64,000 bases of DNA from the NCBI GenBank assembly GCA_963082975.1, contig OY720346.1:21570720-21634719 (forward strand), given 5' to 3'. The DNA is from Labia minor (Eukaryota > Arthropoda > Insecta > Dermaptera > Spongiphoridae). Below are positions 12,501 through 27,977 of this stretch, piece after piece. The notes beneath the pieces were generated by a model. That model had not been told where the DNA came from. It did no database searches and saw only the letters and a list, made by a program, of their open reading frames with translations. A program made the position numbers and the translations under genes. Numbering within the stretch: the stretch's first letter is position 1; the number at the start of each line of letters is the position of its first letter.

Positions 12501-15500
12501 TTTATTCTAAGAGTTAAATTAATTTAAATCATGCTTAATTATTTTGTAAAAATAAGATATTTTTTTAATTTAAATGAATATCAAAGTAATGGCGATATTG
12601 TTTTTTGAAAAGATATGTATATTTATATATAAACCAATAATCTAATAATAATAATAATAATAATCAGTCCCATATACCACCGATTTAATATATAGTATTT
12701 TGAGGTGAAGAATCGACCTGAATTAGATTCTTTCAATATTCACACTATAACCTGAAATTATAAACCGGGACTACCCACACTTTCATTTTTTAGATATGAT
12801 TAATTGCAAAGAAATCGTGGTTTGTATGGAGAAATTATTTTCTCCTTTTTAGTGCACTTAAATAAAAGCGTGTTTTTAAAAATTTTTTTTTTATATTTTT
12901 TTTTAAAATATCAATAGATTATTAGATAATTAATTACACATAGTTTAGTATCGAAAAATATTTCTTTTAAAAAAATTCAAACAAACAAAATTTTGACAAA
13001 TGGTTAATATCCTAAAATTGACTTGACTTAAGATATGTTAGTTTAATGTGTATTATTCATTCTTATAGAATTTTATAATCATGAATTTATTTATAAAATT
13101 GAATTACTTGACTAATTAAAAAAATTATAATTTTGGACTAAAATTAGTAGTTATAAATTATAAATTAATTATTAATTATTAATTATAAATGATAAAATTA
13201 ACAAAGAAATTTATATTGGGTAATGATAACATAACAATAACAATAACAATAACAAATCTAAATAAAAATATTCGCCCGAACAGGGACTCGAACCCTGGAC
13301 CCTTAGATTAAAAGTCTAATGCTCTACCGACTGAGCTATCCAGGCCATTGATAATAGACAAATATGTTCTATTATTTAACTATTTAAAATATTTTAATCA
13401 AATTTATAAATGTTGAAGAAAAATGTTCTATGATTTAAGTAATTTAAGTAGTTAAATAAATTATATATATGTTGAAGAGTTTTAATTTATATAAATGTCA
13501 TTTAAATAAATAAAACTCTTAATTTTCCTCTAAATTCTTTGGTATTATTAAAATAAAAAATGATTTTTCTAGTGTCAAAATAATTCATTCAATTATTTTA
13601 ATTGGCAGATTTTATAATATTAAATCTTATATCATGCATGCTCTTGGTAAAAAACTAAACTTTATTATTATTAAATGAGTCATTAAAGATTAAAATTAGG
13701 TATTACAAAGAAAGATGTAGTTTATGTTGAAGCTTTTCAACTAATATTTATATTTAAGTCAAATTAATATAAAACATCTACTCTAATTAATTGAAAAGTT
13801 CATGATGGATGATGCCAATTTTAATGCATATTAGGATTAATTTCGTTTTGTTTATTAACATATAATGAAGATAAATTGAACATAGAGAAATTAAATAAAA
13901 ACTTAAAGAATTTTAACAATCTAAATTTAAAAAGAAGATTAATAAACTTTCTGAGGATTTTTAAACTAAGTTTTATTTTAATTACTTTTAACACCTTCTA
14001 AAATTCATTTTTCATTCTCTTTCTTTTGTACAGATGCATGCACATGTTTCCTTAATATTTAACTTTTAATGTCAGAGTGATAGCATTCTTGTCATATCTT
14101 GTTTTTATTTCTAATCAAGTATCGGAGAGAAATGGAGGAGACAATGTAAAATGTTTACCGGAACATTTTGCATTCACGCGACAAAATATGTATGTTGGTA
14201 TTATTGTGATCATAATTAATAGGTAATATTAAATAAGATAAATATTCCCTAAAACATAAATGAAAATGATAAAATATGTTATTTTCTGAAATGTTTTAAA
14301 GATATAAGCTATAATTATATACGTATATTTTATTTAACTTTTTTGTTCTTGTCACGGAACATGTTGATATTTAAGCTATTTTTTAATGTAAAATAAGGGG
14401 AATTTTTATCGTACCCTGGACTATTGTCTAAGTCTTCCCTGAGGCGACAAACAGTTTTCCTGAAATTTATTAAAAAATCTCTGATGAACCTTAATCTTCC
14501 GGCTACCCAAAAACACCTTAAAAATGTTTATAGTGCGTACAGCAAATGTAAAAAAAATTGAAAAAAAATCTAACAACAGTCTTCCCAGTCTTGCCTAAAG
14601 AAATCTTGACAATTATCAATAAATACAGTTGATAATTTTTGTATCTTTGGTTAAATATTCAATATTTTGTATAATTTGAGGGAATCAGGCTATCCCTCTT
14701 GTTTCATTTTATTTAAATAAAATCTGTCATTTTTTGAATGTTATCTGTTTTGTAAGAAAATCCTATACACCCTCCATTCCAAAAGAAACCTAACTTTTAA
14801 AAAAAACAAAAAACCAATGTACATTTTGGAACAAATCATTTTTATTAATCAATGTATTCCTCTTCTGCATCGATACACAAATTTGCACGCTCCAACAAGT
14901 GGTCAAACGACTTCTCCATGTCCTTTAATGGAATGGTCTTTAGGACGTCGGTCGTCGCCTTCTCAATGGCTTCAATCGATGCGTGCCACTTTCCTTTCAT
15001 CGCCAAATGCAGTTTAGGGAACAAATACAAGTCTTCATGACGCCTAAGTAAAACTCTCAAGTGACTGTCTGGCCGGGTGGAACAAATTATTTGTGGATAA
15101 TTCCTTTTGAATTGTAAAAATCCGGTTGTGGGACGGCCTGATCTTTCGTCATCATCCAGCGTCTCTCTAGCCGATTTGAATCGCCCGAACCACTCATAAA
15201 CTTGCCTACGGGATAGACAATCATCACCATATGTATTTTGTAGCATTTGGTGCGTTTCAGTAAAAGTTTTACCAGGTTTAACACAAAAATCTATTGCAGC
15301 TCTTTGTTTGACACTCATTTTCCGACCGATGTACAAAACACACTGACATTTGAAACGCAATAACTTTTGTTGTATGCATCCAAATGTCATGAAATTTATA
15401 CCAAGTTGTCAATGAGGGACTAAGCCATCTACGGGTAAAATATTACAACAGATGGCATTAGTCGTACTATTTTTTTTTAAAAGTTCGGTTTCTTTTGGAA

Positions 15501-18500
15501 TAGAGGGTGTATCTTCCACAGGATCACTTTTTAATAACGTTAATATATGAAAAACTAATAATTATATTTACATAATTAGATCAACTTATACTAATCCCAA
15601 GAAATCTATGCTTAAATAAATCCACATTTCAAGTATTTTTTTTCTCTATATTTCATTTGGGACAATAATTATAATTTAATTGAAAGACTGAACTTAGGCA
15701 TATGTTAATTCAATTCGTAGAAGGATTGTATCTTCTTAATTTAACTATTTAAATTCTATAATGGTAGACCTATTCATGATAATTTATTGACTATTTATTG
15801 TCTTTAAGTTCTTAATTTAGAAGCTCACTTACTTGGACATATCGTTGGTTAGTTTGCGCTTCTTCCCTTCTTTGGTTGTATCTCGTAATCTTTCAATTTC
15901 ATTTCGGATCTTTAAGAAATTTCTTACAGTCAATATAAAAAAGATGATATTAACGAAATACATGATTGACAATGGAATGACATAATAAATCAGCTTGCCG
16001 TCACCCTTAGCTGAAAACAAAACAAAAATAGATAATTTATATCTATGATCAAAATTAAATTAATAAATATTTAAAGAATTTTATTTTAAAGATCTATTTC
16101 TAGTTTCAGATAACATCATTGTCATAAATATTGATCTAGTTGAGAGAAGGGTGAAAAATAGACCTGCATTAATATAAATTATGTTTATTTTTCAATTCTT
16201 TGTAATCACTATTATATGAATTTTCAGAATAATATTTTATCTTTTGAGATAATATTAATTGTGACGTGGATTCTCGTTTAATTATCACGGAGACAAAAGA
16301 AGAAATAATAAATTATATTATTATAAATTTTATGTCAAACGGTCATTTCTTTCTCGTTGACGTCATTCTTTTCTATATTTTCTAACTAAGAATACTTATT
16401 AATGCTTCTGAATAACATGTAGACAAAATGACCAAATAGATAATTTATTGGATTGTTCTATGAAAAAACAATGATTCAATTTGAAACATAAAAAAATTGA
16501 AATTAATAAAAATAAACAATAAAAGATCTTAAGATAACTTTTAAACTTTTTTTTTTTATAAAAACTTAGTTTTTTAATACTCTTTTTAACTTAAAAAAAA
16601 GTTTTCAACATGGTCATGTTCTGTAAATACAGAAATAATGTAAAATGATAATGACATAATATAATTTACTAAGTAGTTAAGAAGTTAATGTTTATATTAA
16701 GTTTAAATATTTTTATTTTATTTTTTCAATTTTTTAAACAATTATGATTAAAAAATGAACAAAAATTGTTTATTAAACATCCCTAACTTAAATGCATTTT
16801 TATTCTCTATAGCTCTGTATTTATTTATTTATTTATATTAGTGAAATTTTAGAAATTATAATTTACATTGAATATATGGATGAATAAGAAGTAATTTTTG
16901 TATATAGGTATATTCTTTACCTGAAAGAAAACAATTATCTATGGAAATATTTGGGCTATATTTCCGTGGAATTAAATGTGGCGAATATTGGGCGAAAAGA
17001 CAAATTGAAGTAAGCACTGAGGCAACTACTGATGCATAGATCGCATAGTAAGCGAAACGATGATTCTCACGTTTGCGTTTTGTTCCTGGTGAGTTGGTGG
17101 TAGTACGAGATGGACCACTGAAATATTAAAAGTCAAGTAAACTAAAAAATTCATCTACATATACATTATAAATTTTAGTGATTTATAATTATTAAAATAG
17201 AATAAAATTTTTGAATGATTTAGTAAAATTTTAAAATTATTAATAATAGTTATCATATAAATTTGAATTAAATTTTTCAATCGAAATATTGGAAATTTTT
17301 TTTTCACTATCCTTTTAGTATTTATTTTTATTTCTAATTCATAGAAATAGTAGTTGTAATTTGAATGCCCTCAATTGAATCTTACTAATGTAAATATTTT
17401 TCAATCCATCAGAACAAATCACTTTAAGCAAGTGAAAGAATCGACTCATGAAAATACCAATTCCTAATAGAATATAAATAAATGAAAATTTAATTGTTCC
17501 AGAGTTGATGAAAAATTGAATTGAATTTAATGAATTAATAAATATTATTATAAACTTAAATTTCATAAATACTATATATATAGGGTTTTTGTCTGCACAT
17601 TGCTCAGAATTTAAATTTTTTTGCGTATCTTCACGTTTCATAAAATCTCTAGAATCCAAAAATGACATTAGAATTTTGCATGTCTATCTGTCTGTATGTT
17701 TGTCTGTTCAAAAAATTGTGATGTTATAATTGGCTGAACTGATTACTTTGAAATTACATCACAATATTCTTATATGCCTATATAAATTTTATCAATATCT
17801 AATCAATAACAGCAGAAATTAATTTTTAAATATTTATATAATGTTCTGTGTTGTCCATTCAGAGCCTCTTTTTGCTCAGTGAAGGTGAATCACCAATGAA
17901 TATAAAAATGATAATTCCTGAAATTCCCATAAAGAATGATTATAATACTTATATAAATTTTTATTCTAAAAGTTCTCATTTTATTTATTTTAATAGAATA
18001 TTTAGATCATTATCTTAAATTATTATTTGTTTAAATTATTCTTATTTTATTTGTATGCAAGTTACTCAGACGGTTTTCGGCGTTCTGCCCCCTTTACCTC
18101 CGAAGGCGGTCGGAGTAGCTAGTGTTCATAGGATTTTAAAAAATTTTAATTTTATATAAATAATCATATATAAATAAAGAGAAACGTAAAAATGTTGTAT
18201 TAAGTTATTTCTGAAATGTTATTGAAAGGTCATTTATGAGAAAAATCATTTTAATTGGTTCTTTTTCAATTGATGAAATTTATCAACATGTTCTATCAAA
18301 ATAAAAAACATTTTATGATTCAACCTATGTTTGCAAAGCATTATATGATAATGCAGGTATAAAATATTCAATATTCAAATTAATTATTTTTTTTTTTTGA
18401 ATAACCCGTAGTAGAAATCGAATAACGTTTGAATGATTTAAATTGAAAAGTTCTTGTTTTTAAATCTCTAATATCATAATTATCATAATTATTTATGGTA

Positions 18501-21500
18501 CATTCATGGAATACCTGAAAAGAAAGCTCCGATATTTTGCCATTTTACTCAATTTCAATGAGCTTTTAACTTATTGAGATATTTATAATGATATATATAT
18601 ATAATAAAGTGCAATTTATAAGAAAAAAATGAATACGTACCCAAGTGACCACCAGATGTCAAAACACATGATATTCATCCAGGAAGATGCTGAGATGAAA
18701 CTAAAATAGACAAAAAATCCTGGAACAAGAAAGCAAAAGAAAAATGATTTGATGAAAATTAATTTAAAGAAATAAAAACAAATACATATATATCCATATG
18801 TCTTTACATAAGTATATTTTTTTTGACTCAGTTTTATATTTTCATACTATTATTATTTTTATTTATTATTAAGGGTAGATAGGCTTTAAGAATCTAAACA
18901 ACACATAATAAGTTGACCTGTGGCCAGATCCGAACCGACCGACGGTTTGAAGTAAATTAATTTTCAGCTACAGAAACAATTTCAAATAATTTTAATATAT
19001 CTATTAATGTAATAAAAAACAGATATGGATAGAACATAAATATTTTTAATTTTATTTTATTTATAATATATATGTAAGACCAGACTGTGACGTCATGAAT
19101 GGCTGGATGACGTCATATAATTTTAAATCAAGAAAAAACTAATAAATATGATTTTCCCGAGGATAAAACCAATACAAAGTGCATGATTCGTGGTTATATA
19201 TAAAACAATCTCCTCATGTGAAATTTGGTGTGAAAATAACCCTTCCCTTCCTATCGTCGATCGCTAATACTACCACTTCCGGTTTCCGGATATACACCAA
19301 AAGTTGATCAATTCATCCCACTGATGCATTAAGTAAATATACCAAATTTCATCAAAATCGGTTGAGCCGTTCAGGCTGTACACATCTATACGGACGGACA
19401 GACGGACAGACGGACAGACAGACGGACAGACGGACGGACAGACATCATGCTAAAAATACTTTTTTCTGTTTAGAAAATGCATGATTCGTGGAGATATGTA
19501 AAAATCTCCACATGTGAAATTTGGTGTGAAAACAATACCTCCCTTACTATCGTCGGTCGGTAAAAATATGTGAGGTATTCAGATTGAAATCTATATAAAT
19601 TATATTATATATATTTTTTTATTATTATTATTATTAAATAGACCAAAGTATTAAATGGTTAAAATATTTTAAGCATAACTCAAAAAAAAAAGAAAACTCA
19701 AAATGTCAGGAGAAATAAAAACTATATAGGGTCCGCCATGTAACATTTTTTTTTTGAAAATGCAATAAAACAAAAACGGTTGGATGAATTTTCAAATTAT
19801 GAAATACTATTTCATTCAAATGGCTCGGAAGGTCTGTACTTCACTATGAAAAAATAAATTTGAAAATTCATCCAACCGTTTTTGTTTTATTGCATTTAAA
19901 AAAAAATGTTACATGGCGGACCATGTATATGAAATAAATAGACATTGGTAATCTATTCGATAAACTTATTTGCACAGCTGATTGCCAGTAATCAGCAGCT
20001 CTTAATTGAAAAATTGCTTGGCTCATAAGGAATCAAATATCGTATTGCACCGTACACGCACCCTTATAATTTATTAATTTATTAATTAGATAGTGTTGTA
20101 TATTTAAACTCCCGCTCACAATACTTTTCTAACTTCACTTACCTTAGCAACTCATATCATTCTCTCCGCTTATATATTCACTCATATAATGGTTCTCTGA
20201 AATGACTTACCTTCTAATTTACATTCTAATTAATAATTGTAATTCTCCAGTTAACGTTATAATAAATATTATTTTTATCTAAATAACTCTTTTATTATCA
20301 AACCTTAAAATACATAATATATTGGTGTCAGAAGTGAACAAAACTAAAAAAAAAAAAAAAAAAATTTTGTATCATCTCGATTAATTTGTTCAACCAACGC
20401 ATTTCAAAATGCCAGATGAAACAGTAACGCCTGAATTACTTCAAACCTTATCAACATTGCTGGCTGAAGCTTTAAAAAAAGCAACAACATCAAATGTACC
20501 AGGTCAGTCTCAGCAAACTATACAGCCTCGACCACCGCCATTTGCAATAAGCGAATATCAATCAACCGATGAATCAAGTGTCGCCGATTATTTTAAAAGA
20601 TTTGATTGGGCTCTTAATTTGAGTAAAATTACTGAGGATCGACATGCTGATTATGCTCGAGTGCATATGGGTCCTGAATTAAACACTGCTTTAAAATATT
20701 TAGTAAGTCCTAATGAACCAGAGACCATTTCTTATGATGATTTAAAAGAAACGCTTATAAAACACTTTGATAAGCCATCTAATAAATACGTGGAAAGTAT
20801 TAAATTCCGGCATATTGTTCAAAAGAAAGGAGAAAGTGTCGCCAACTTCGCCTTACGTCTAAAACAAGGTTCAACAAAATGCGAGTATGGAGATTTCGCA
20901 GATCGAATGCTGATTGAACAACTCTTACATGGACTTGAGTCAAGAGAAATTTGTGACGAAATAATTTCAAAAAATCCACAAACTTTCGACGCAGCCTACG
21001 AAATCGCTCGAACGTTGGAAACCACACGTAAGACATCGAATGAAGTTAAGGACAAAACGCATTTGCCAACCAAATTAATGAACAAGTTAGATTATAGAAA
21101 ACCAAAATTAAAGAATTCAAATAGATATCAACCACTTTCAAGGTCAGTTTCACGTGAACGACAACAGTATTCCCAAAGCAACCTTAGCTTTAATGATAAA
21201 AAATCGGTGGGCCTGAAGCCATGTTCAGGATGTGGAGGATATCATCCACGAAACAAGTGTCGCTTCTTAAACGCTACCTGTCACACATGTCGAAAAAAAG
21301 GGCATATTGCGAAAGTATGTCGCGCGAACAAAAAAGAATCGCCAAAAACAGAAGACGAATCACCTACAGAAAAAGTTTACGTCTTATCTAAAATAAACCA
21401 AGTAAACGAATCATCTAGCAAACATATAATAGCAGTAAAAATTGATGGAAAGAGCTGCTCAATGGAACTCGACACAGGAGCTCCCTGTGGAATAATGAAT

Positions 21501-24500
21501 ATAAAAAATTTTAATAAAATAAAATCCAATTGTATTCTTGAAAAATCGGATCGGAATTTCAAAAGCTATACGGGACATCCTATAAAATGTTTAGGATTCA
21601 CCACAGTTAACGTTGGAATTGGCAAAATTACCAAGAAACTAAACTTATATATCATTGAGGGAGATTTTGATTCACTTTTTGGACGAGAGTGGATAGCTCC
21701 ATTTGCCAGTGAAATAGACTTTGCCAAGTTATTTTCACAAATCAACACATTGGCAACTTCAAAACCCAAGATCTCATCAGAGCAAAAATCTCATCTTAAT
21801 TCTATTTTATCAAGATATTCAGATATCTTTGGCGATGTTCCAGGGAAGTTAACTGGACCACCAGCTACACTTCATTTAAAGCCAGACTCGAAACCAGTTT
21901 TTGCACGTGCTCGCGAAGTACCATTAGCATTACGTAACAGTGGAGTGAAATACCACAAAAGATCTGCTCCATATCATCCCGCAACTAACGGACAAGCTGA
22001 ACGTTATGTGCAAACAATCAAGAATGCACTCAAAGCCATGTCCACCACTCGTGAATCGCTGCAAAGGAATTTAAACGAAGTTTTAAGGCAATTCCGCAGA
22101 GCACCTCACACCGCAACTGGACAATCACCATCAATATTATTCCTAGGACGTCACATACGAACACGCCTGGATTTGGTCAAACCCGAAAACATAAGTATCA
22201 CCATTGGAGAAAAACAGCGGGCAGAATTCATACCTCGATATAGAGAATTTCATGCTAACCAAGATGTTTATTTCCTATCTGGTAACCCTCGTATGGATAA
22301 ATGGATTCCAGGACGTATTATAACCCGCCTAGGAGATCTACACTACGAAATAGAATTCAACAATCAACATTATAAACGACACGTCGATCAGATCAAAAAG
22401 CGTGAAACTGCCGAACCTTATCAACTCCATTCAAATCCACAGGACCAACAGCGCAGAATTCACTTCTATGACGGACAGCACCGTGACTCTACCATAATAC
22501 CATCTGCTCCTTGTGTTCCGCCCGAAGCTCCACAGATAACGTCACAGACTCCAAGGCAAACACAAGTCAGAGCCTCACTGCCGGGAACACCGCCTCAGAT
22601 GCCTCGTCGATCACATCGGCAAACGCATCCCCCAAGACGTTTCTCACCGAGTTAGAAGAAAACAATCCTACTCGGGGGAGGAAATGTTGTATATTTAAAC
22701 TCCCGCTCACAATACTTTTCTAACTTCACTTACCTTAGCAACTCATATCATTCTCTCCGCTTATATATTCACTCATATAATGGTTCTCTGAAATGACTTA
22801 CCTTCTAATTTACATTCTAATTAATAATTGTAATTCTCCAGTTAACGTTATAATAAATATTATTTTTATCTAAATAACTCTTTTATTATCAAACCTTAAA
22901 ATACATAATAGATAGATTAAAATACTTGCCTATAAAGGCACAGGTGACTCCAGAAATATTTATAAAATATATTACTGAAAGAAAAGCATAGACATTCAAC
23001 ATCCAAAAGGCGTAACAAATCAGGGTCTTGCCATGGAGGTTATGAAATCTCGGTACAGCTACATAAACTATAATTGTTATTATCAGGAAAAAACAGGAGA
23101 TAATGAATCCTGCCCCTTTTGCATAGTCCATAGGTATAACAGGTACAGGTGATCCGCAAATAAATCCTGTCATACCTGAAAATAAATTTAAAATTTAAAT
23201 TAAAAAAACAAACTATAATATGATAGTAATTTTAGTTTACACCTTTAGAATATCTAAAATTAAATTTTTTCTAATAATTCCCAATATTATATTATTTATG
23301 TTATAATTCTAATAATGTATGGAGACACTTAGAGAACCATTAATTAATTATTTGTCTAATTATTCGTTCTTTCTATTTTAGGTACATAAATTTTGCAATT
23401 TTTATATCATTTGTATCGCATTACACCCATATAATATTATAATGAATTGATATTTCTATTTTTCTATTTTTCGAATGTTATATTATAATATTAAAATGTT
23501 TTATTTTAAATAAAATTTATAAACAAAATGATAAAATATAATCAAAAATTTTAACTTTTCTTCAATTTTCGAATATCTTTTATATAGTAAAAATTTTTTA
23601 TCCCCTTTCTCACAATATAATATCATAATATATAAATAAATTATTTTAAAATATAATACGAATTTAAAAATTTATGAAGATTAAAGAATAGAAATAAAAT
23701 ATAAATATTTTATCACTGATAAGTTTCAATGTTTAGTTTTGTTGGTGAATGAACTTTTCTTTTATAGATTAATAAAAGAAATAGTCCTCATAAAAAAACA
23801 ATCATCGAATTATTTAATTAAAACGTGAACCTGGAAAATTTTACTGGACACATTTTGCCAATTGAGGATATGATATTAAACAAAATTTGATTATCAGCTA
23901 TATAATTTTAACTAAGTAAATACATAAAGATACATTATTGAGATCAAAATAAAATCAATGTTTTTAAATAAATTAAATTATGTAAAAGTATGCATCAATA
24001 TTAATATTATCTATTAAAAATTTTTGTTTTTTATATATAATATGTATTATTAAATATTAAAATAAAATAAAGATCTTCGCACAAAAGATAAATAATACAT
24101 TATAAAATATAAAAAATAGAAATAATATAATATTAAATTAATATTAAATTCTAATAGGAATGAGAATACAAATTAGAAACTTACCTACATATTTTTTATA
24201 ATCCATATTTTCAATACAAAAGTTATTATAATTTAAGTTAATGTTCTTATCACGTAACATAGTACCATTTTTTAATAAATGCCACGTATCGCCCGATGTA
24301 TTTCTGATCAAAGGATATTTAATACATTTAATACCATGCATCATAGCAAACTGAAATGGTTCCGGAGTTATTGCACGCAATGTATCAAAATCTGGAAATA
24401 GAGAAAAAAACAGAGAAATAAATAATTTGAGATTGGATTTGAATATATTTAAGCTCCTCTGTAGTCTGGGAACAGCATGTCTATCTTTTAAGCTTGAAGA

Positions 24501-27500
24501 TAAGGGTTTATGTCCCATGTCTGGAAAGAAACTTTTTCCTTGTGGGAATGAGGTCCACCCAATCTACTTGATCAAAATGGGGAAGCTATTTAAAATAAAA
24601 AGTTACGGCCTCAAATCAAAATATAAGGAAAGAGGTTAAGAGGACCTGTTGTACTGATCATATAACACCTCTACTCTACTTAGGCGGCAACTGACTTGAA
24701 GCGCAGTCCTTTTACAGTTACAGATATTTTTTTGTGGAAATGAAAATAACGTTTTCCTAGGGGAGGGTCTTCTAACTTTTTGAGAAATGTGTCACATAGA
24801 ATTAATATTAAATAAATGCTCAGCTACCAGATTTAAGGGCTAAGATTTTGACTAAATTGGACTTAGATCCAAAGATAAAGATAAAAAAATATTACAATAT
24901 AGATAAAAATTTAAATATATTTATAATATATAACATAATATTATAATTTTAAAATCGCTAATTAATTGCTTAACCCAATATTATTTAATAAATAATTATT
25001 AAAGAATTAAAAGTGAATGGTACTATTAATGTTAGACAGAAAATATAAATAATTTTATAAATCTCTAATAATAATTTGATAATTAATCTTTCTATATAAA
25101 AAATAAATTATATATATTTACATAACATTCAATTGATGGATTGATTTTGTTATAAAGATTCAACAGGTGAGATATTCAACAAGTGTTTACAATTACGATT
25201 ACCTGATCCTTCGTAAACCTCAGCAGGAAAGGCTTTCCATTTATTTCGGCACTCCTTCATGGGATTGTAAACGGATTCTCCATCAGGACAACATCGTCGT
25301 AGGCAGATTCGGCCGTGGGAGCATGCATGACGACTGGAGAGGCAGGTACGTACCACCAGTAACGAATTGTCACCATCATGCAATGCCAGACATTGGTCTC
25401 CCATTAACTCTGCGCAAAAATATGCAGTCATATAATAAATATTTAAAGAGTTTATATCTCGAAGACATTTATCCAAGAGAAGTGTTTTAATTTACTTATT
25501 TATTTCGGATCAGTCATATTTTCATGTTTATATATTGTTTGCAAAAAATAACATGATTAATTTTGTTTATTCTTCAATGAAAAAGGAATTTGGAAAATTT
25601 CTTTATTATTCATATATGTATTAGAAAAAAAAATTGCATATTAAATTATTTTTTTTCTCATTACAAGAATCAATCATCATTTATTCAAATTAAAACTTAT
25701 TTGTAATGTCTATTGTAATTACATTCTAAATGTTTAATAATAGCGTCAAATATTTGTTTATGAAATGAAAACATCCTGAAATATCTATTTTTTATTTTTA
25801 TTTTCTTTTAATTATTTTGATTTGACTTTTCGATTTATTTTGAATAAATAATTTTAAATCAAAATTTAAAGATTATTTTTTTTGTACTGTTTGATACACG
25901 TTTTATTCATTAATTTTATGAATAAATATAAGTTGTTTTAAGTTATAAATAAAGGTTTAAGTTTAAAGGTTAATGTTAAAAAATAAATAAAAGATAATAA
26001 ATAATAATAACTCTAAAAGATAATTTTCTATTAATGTGTATTGTAGAACAATTTGATTTTGAGGTTTACGAACACGTAACTAATATCACTCAAGTCATTG
26101 ATTAGTTTTTTTTATCACAGTAACCACGTTCCTTCAGCCATCTAATTCCACACGTTTCGACAATCTCATATTTTCTACTCCCTTCTTACTTTGACCATAT
26201 TATAATAATATTCTTTAAAGACGTGATATAAATGTCAGTATTTTCACTAGAGATTTTTTATTTAAATTTTTATAACTTAATAGAGAATTATTTTTTTATT
26301 ACATAAATTTTTCTTAAAATTAATAATAATTTTAATAAAATAATAAAGAAAAATTCAAATGTTGAGCTTTTAGTTTAATAATATCAATAAATATTTATGA
26401 GTATGATTACATTCCCTTTAATCAAATTACTATTACTATGTGTAAAAAAAAGATAAATAGTTAATGATGAAAAGAGGAAATCAATAGATTGGTGATTAGA
26501 AAAAGATGATTGACAGATTACCTCTTTCAGTTAATAAACAAACTAATGAAAAATAAATATAAATATTAATAACATACATTTATATCTCATTTAACATCTA
26601 ATCAAAATAATAATTTAATATTTATCAATTATAAATATGAAAAAACAAAACATTTCTCAAGATTCCTCTAATAATTTATCCCTTTAATCTTTCTAAAGCT
26701 AATGAATTTAAAAGGTGTTGGCTGCAGCAACCACTCCTGCTCCTACCATACCCATTCATACCTATCTTTTCATCTAACTACATTTTGTATTAATATGAAC
26801 TTAATTAACTTATCACAACTTCAAATTTTATCTATCTATTTTATTCGATTAATATGAATTAATTTAATTAGATATTTTTTCCATGAATCTTCTCCTATCG
26901 AAATATGATAACACAATAATTACCTATTTTAATATAAAAAAACTAAATTAATAAAACATATGGTCGTGGAATTGAGGGCAAGTCTTGATGCCCTTGTACT
27001 TTATAATCACTCGATAAGGGAGATAATTTGGTTAATTAAAACAATATTATCAGTCATACTAGAAGATCTTGAATGACTAATTGCATCCTTAAGGAAACTA
27101 AAGCCTATCAGAAATATAGATGAACATTAAATTATTTATAACATATATTGGTTTATAAATATTAAAAAAAACATATAAGGATTTATTTCAAATAGTGTAG
27201 CATGCTTAGAGATAAATATTTAATTCCTTAAAATGAGTCATATTTTAATTTTATTTTTAAATCCTATGATAGAGAGAAAGATATGTATATATAAATTAGA
27301 ATCTTCTATGATTATACCAATTATGCCTATTAAATTTGATTCACTATAGTAAAGAATTTTTAATAAATATTTTAAAGAAAAAAAGTGTGATTTTTAAGAT
27401 TTCTTTTTTTTTAATTGACATTTTTTGGTAATTGATAACTTATTCTATGATTTATATTCAATTAAATTAAAATAAAGTTGAATTGTCTGTATCAGAACAC

Positions 27501-27929
27501 GGAATATTGTATTGAGTTTTCACATAATTTGACGTGAAATTTTGAAAATCAATTTTTTTTAAGTGCAAGAGCTTCATTCGAATTAATCTAATCAGAATCG
27601 AGGCATATTATTAAATAGACGGTATTTAATTAAGTTTAGAAAGAAAATCAAATATTATATTTAATAGGGTATTTTTATTCTAATTAATTCAATAAAATAA
27701 CATTAAATATTCAATTAATTAAAAAAACACTTTATCTTTTCATCTTTGAATATGAAAAACATAAAACTTAAATTATCTTTTAGAAAATATATTCATAATA
27801 TTATTTCATCTAGGTAATGTTATTAGATAGTATTGCGATCACGAAAATTTTCGATGTTGAGATTTTGATGTTTTTATACGTTTTGAAGGTTCCTGAATCA
27901 TTTTCACTAAGGTTGAGAAAAATGTCTCT

Positions 27930-27977
<48 letters not shown>

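Larger units (their letters stand above)
20094..22910 (+). mobile_element. LTR retrotransposon (Ty3/Gypsy-like), shortened, young
   Basis: Two 226-bp LTRs (20094-20319 and 22685-22910) that look identical by eye, flanked by the 5-bp duplication gatag (20089-20093, 22911-22915). A primer-binding-like stretch (TGGTGTCAGAAGTG) follows the left LTR and a purine tract (gggggaggaaa) precedes the right. One long frame holds gag, protease and part of integrase; reverse transcriptase and RNase H are not seen, so the copy is broken (about one large break) and would need a helper. Identical LTRs suggest recent insertion. It lies antisense in receptor intron 4, next to exon 4. Confidence 0.93.

Noticed and set aside
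12840-12890. Fragment resembling the palindromic repeat at 10574-10904 (tttttagtgcacttaaataaa)
   Set aside because: Only about 40 bp of loose similarity in low-complexity DNA.
14817-15040. Plus-strand frames over the mariner copies
   Set aside because: Reverse-strand shadows of the mariner transposase C-terminus; the same shadow appears at 53900-54100.
24427-24639. 70-codon plus-strand frame in receptor intron 3
   Set aside because: No recognisable motif; short open stretches occur by chance in this region.
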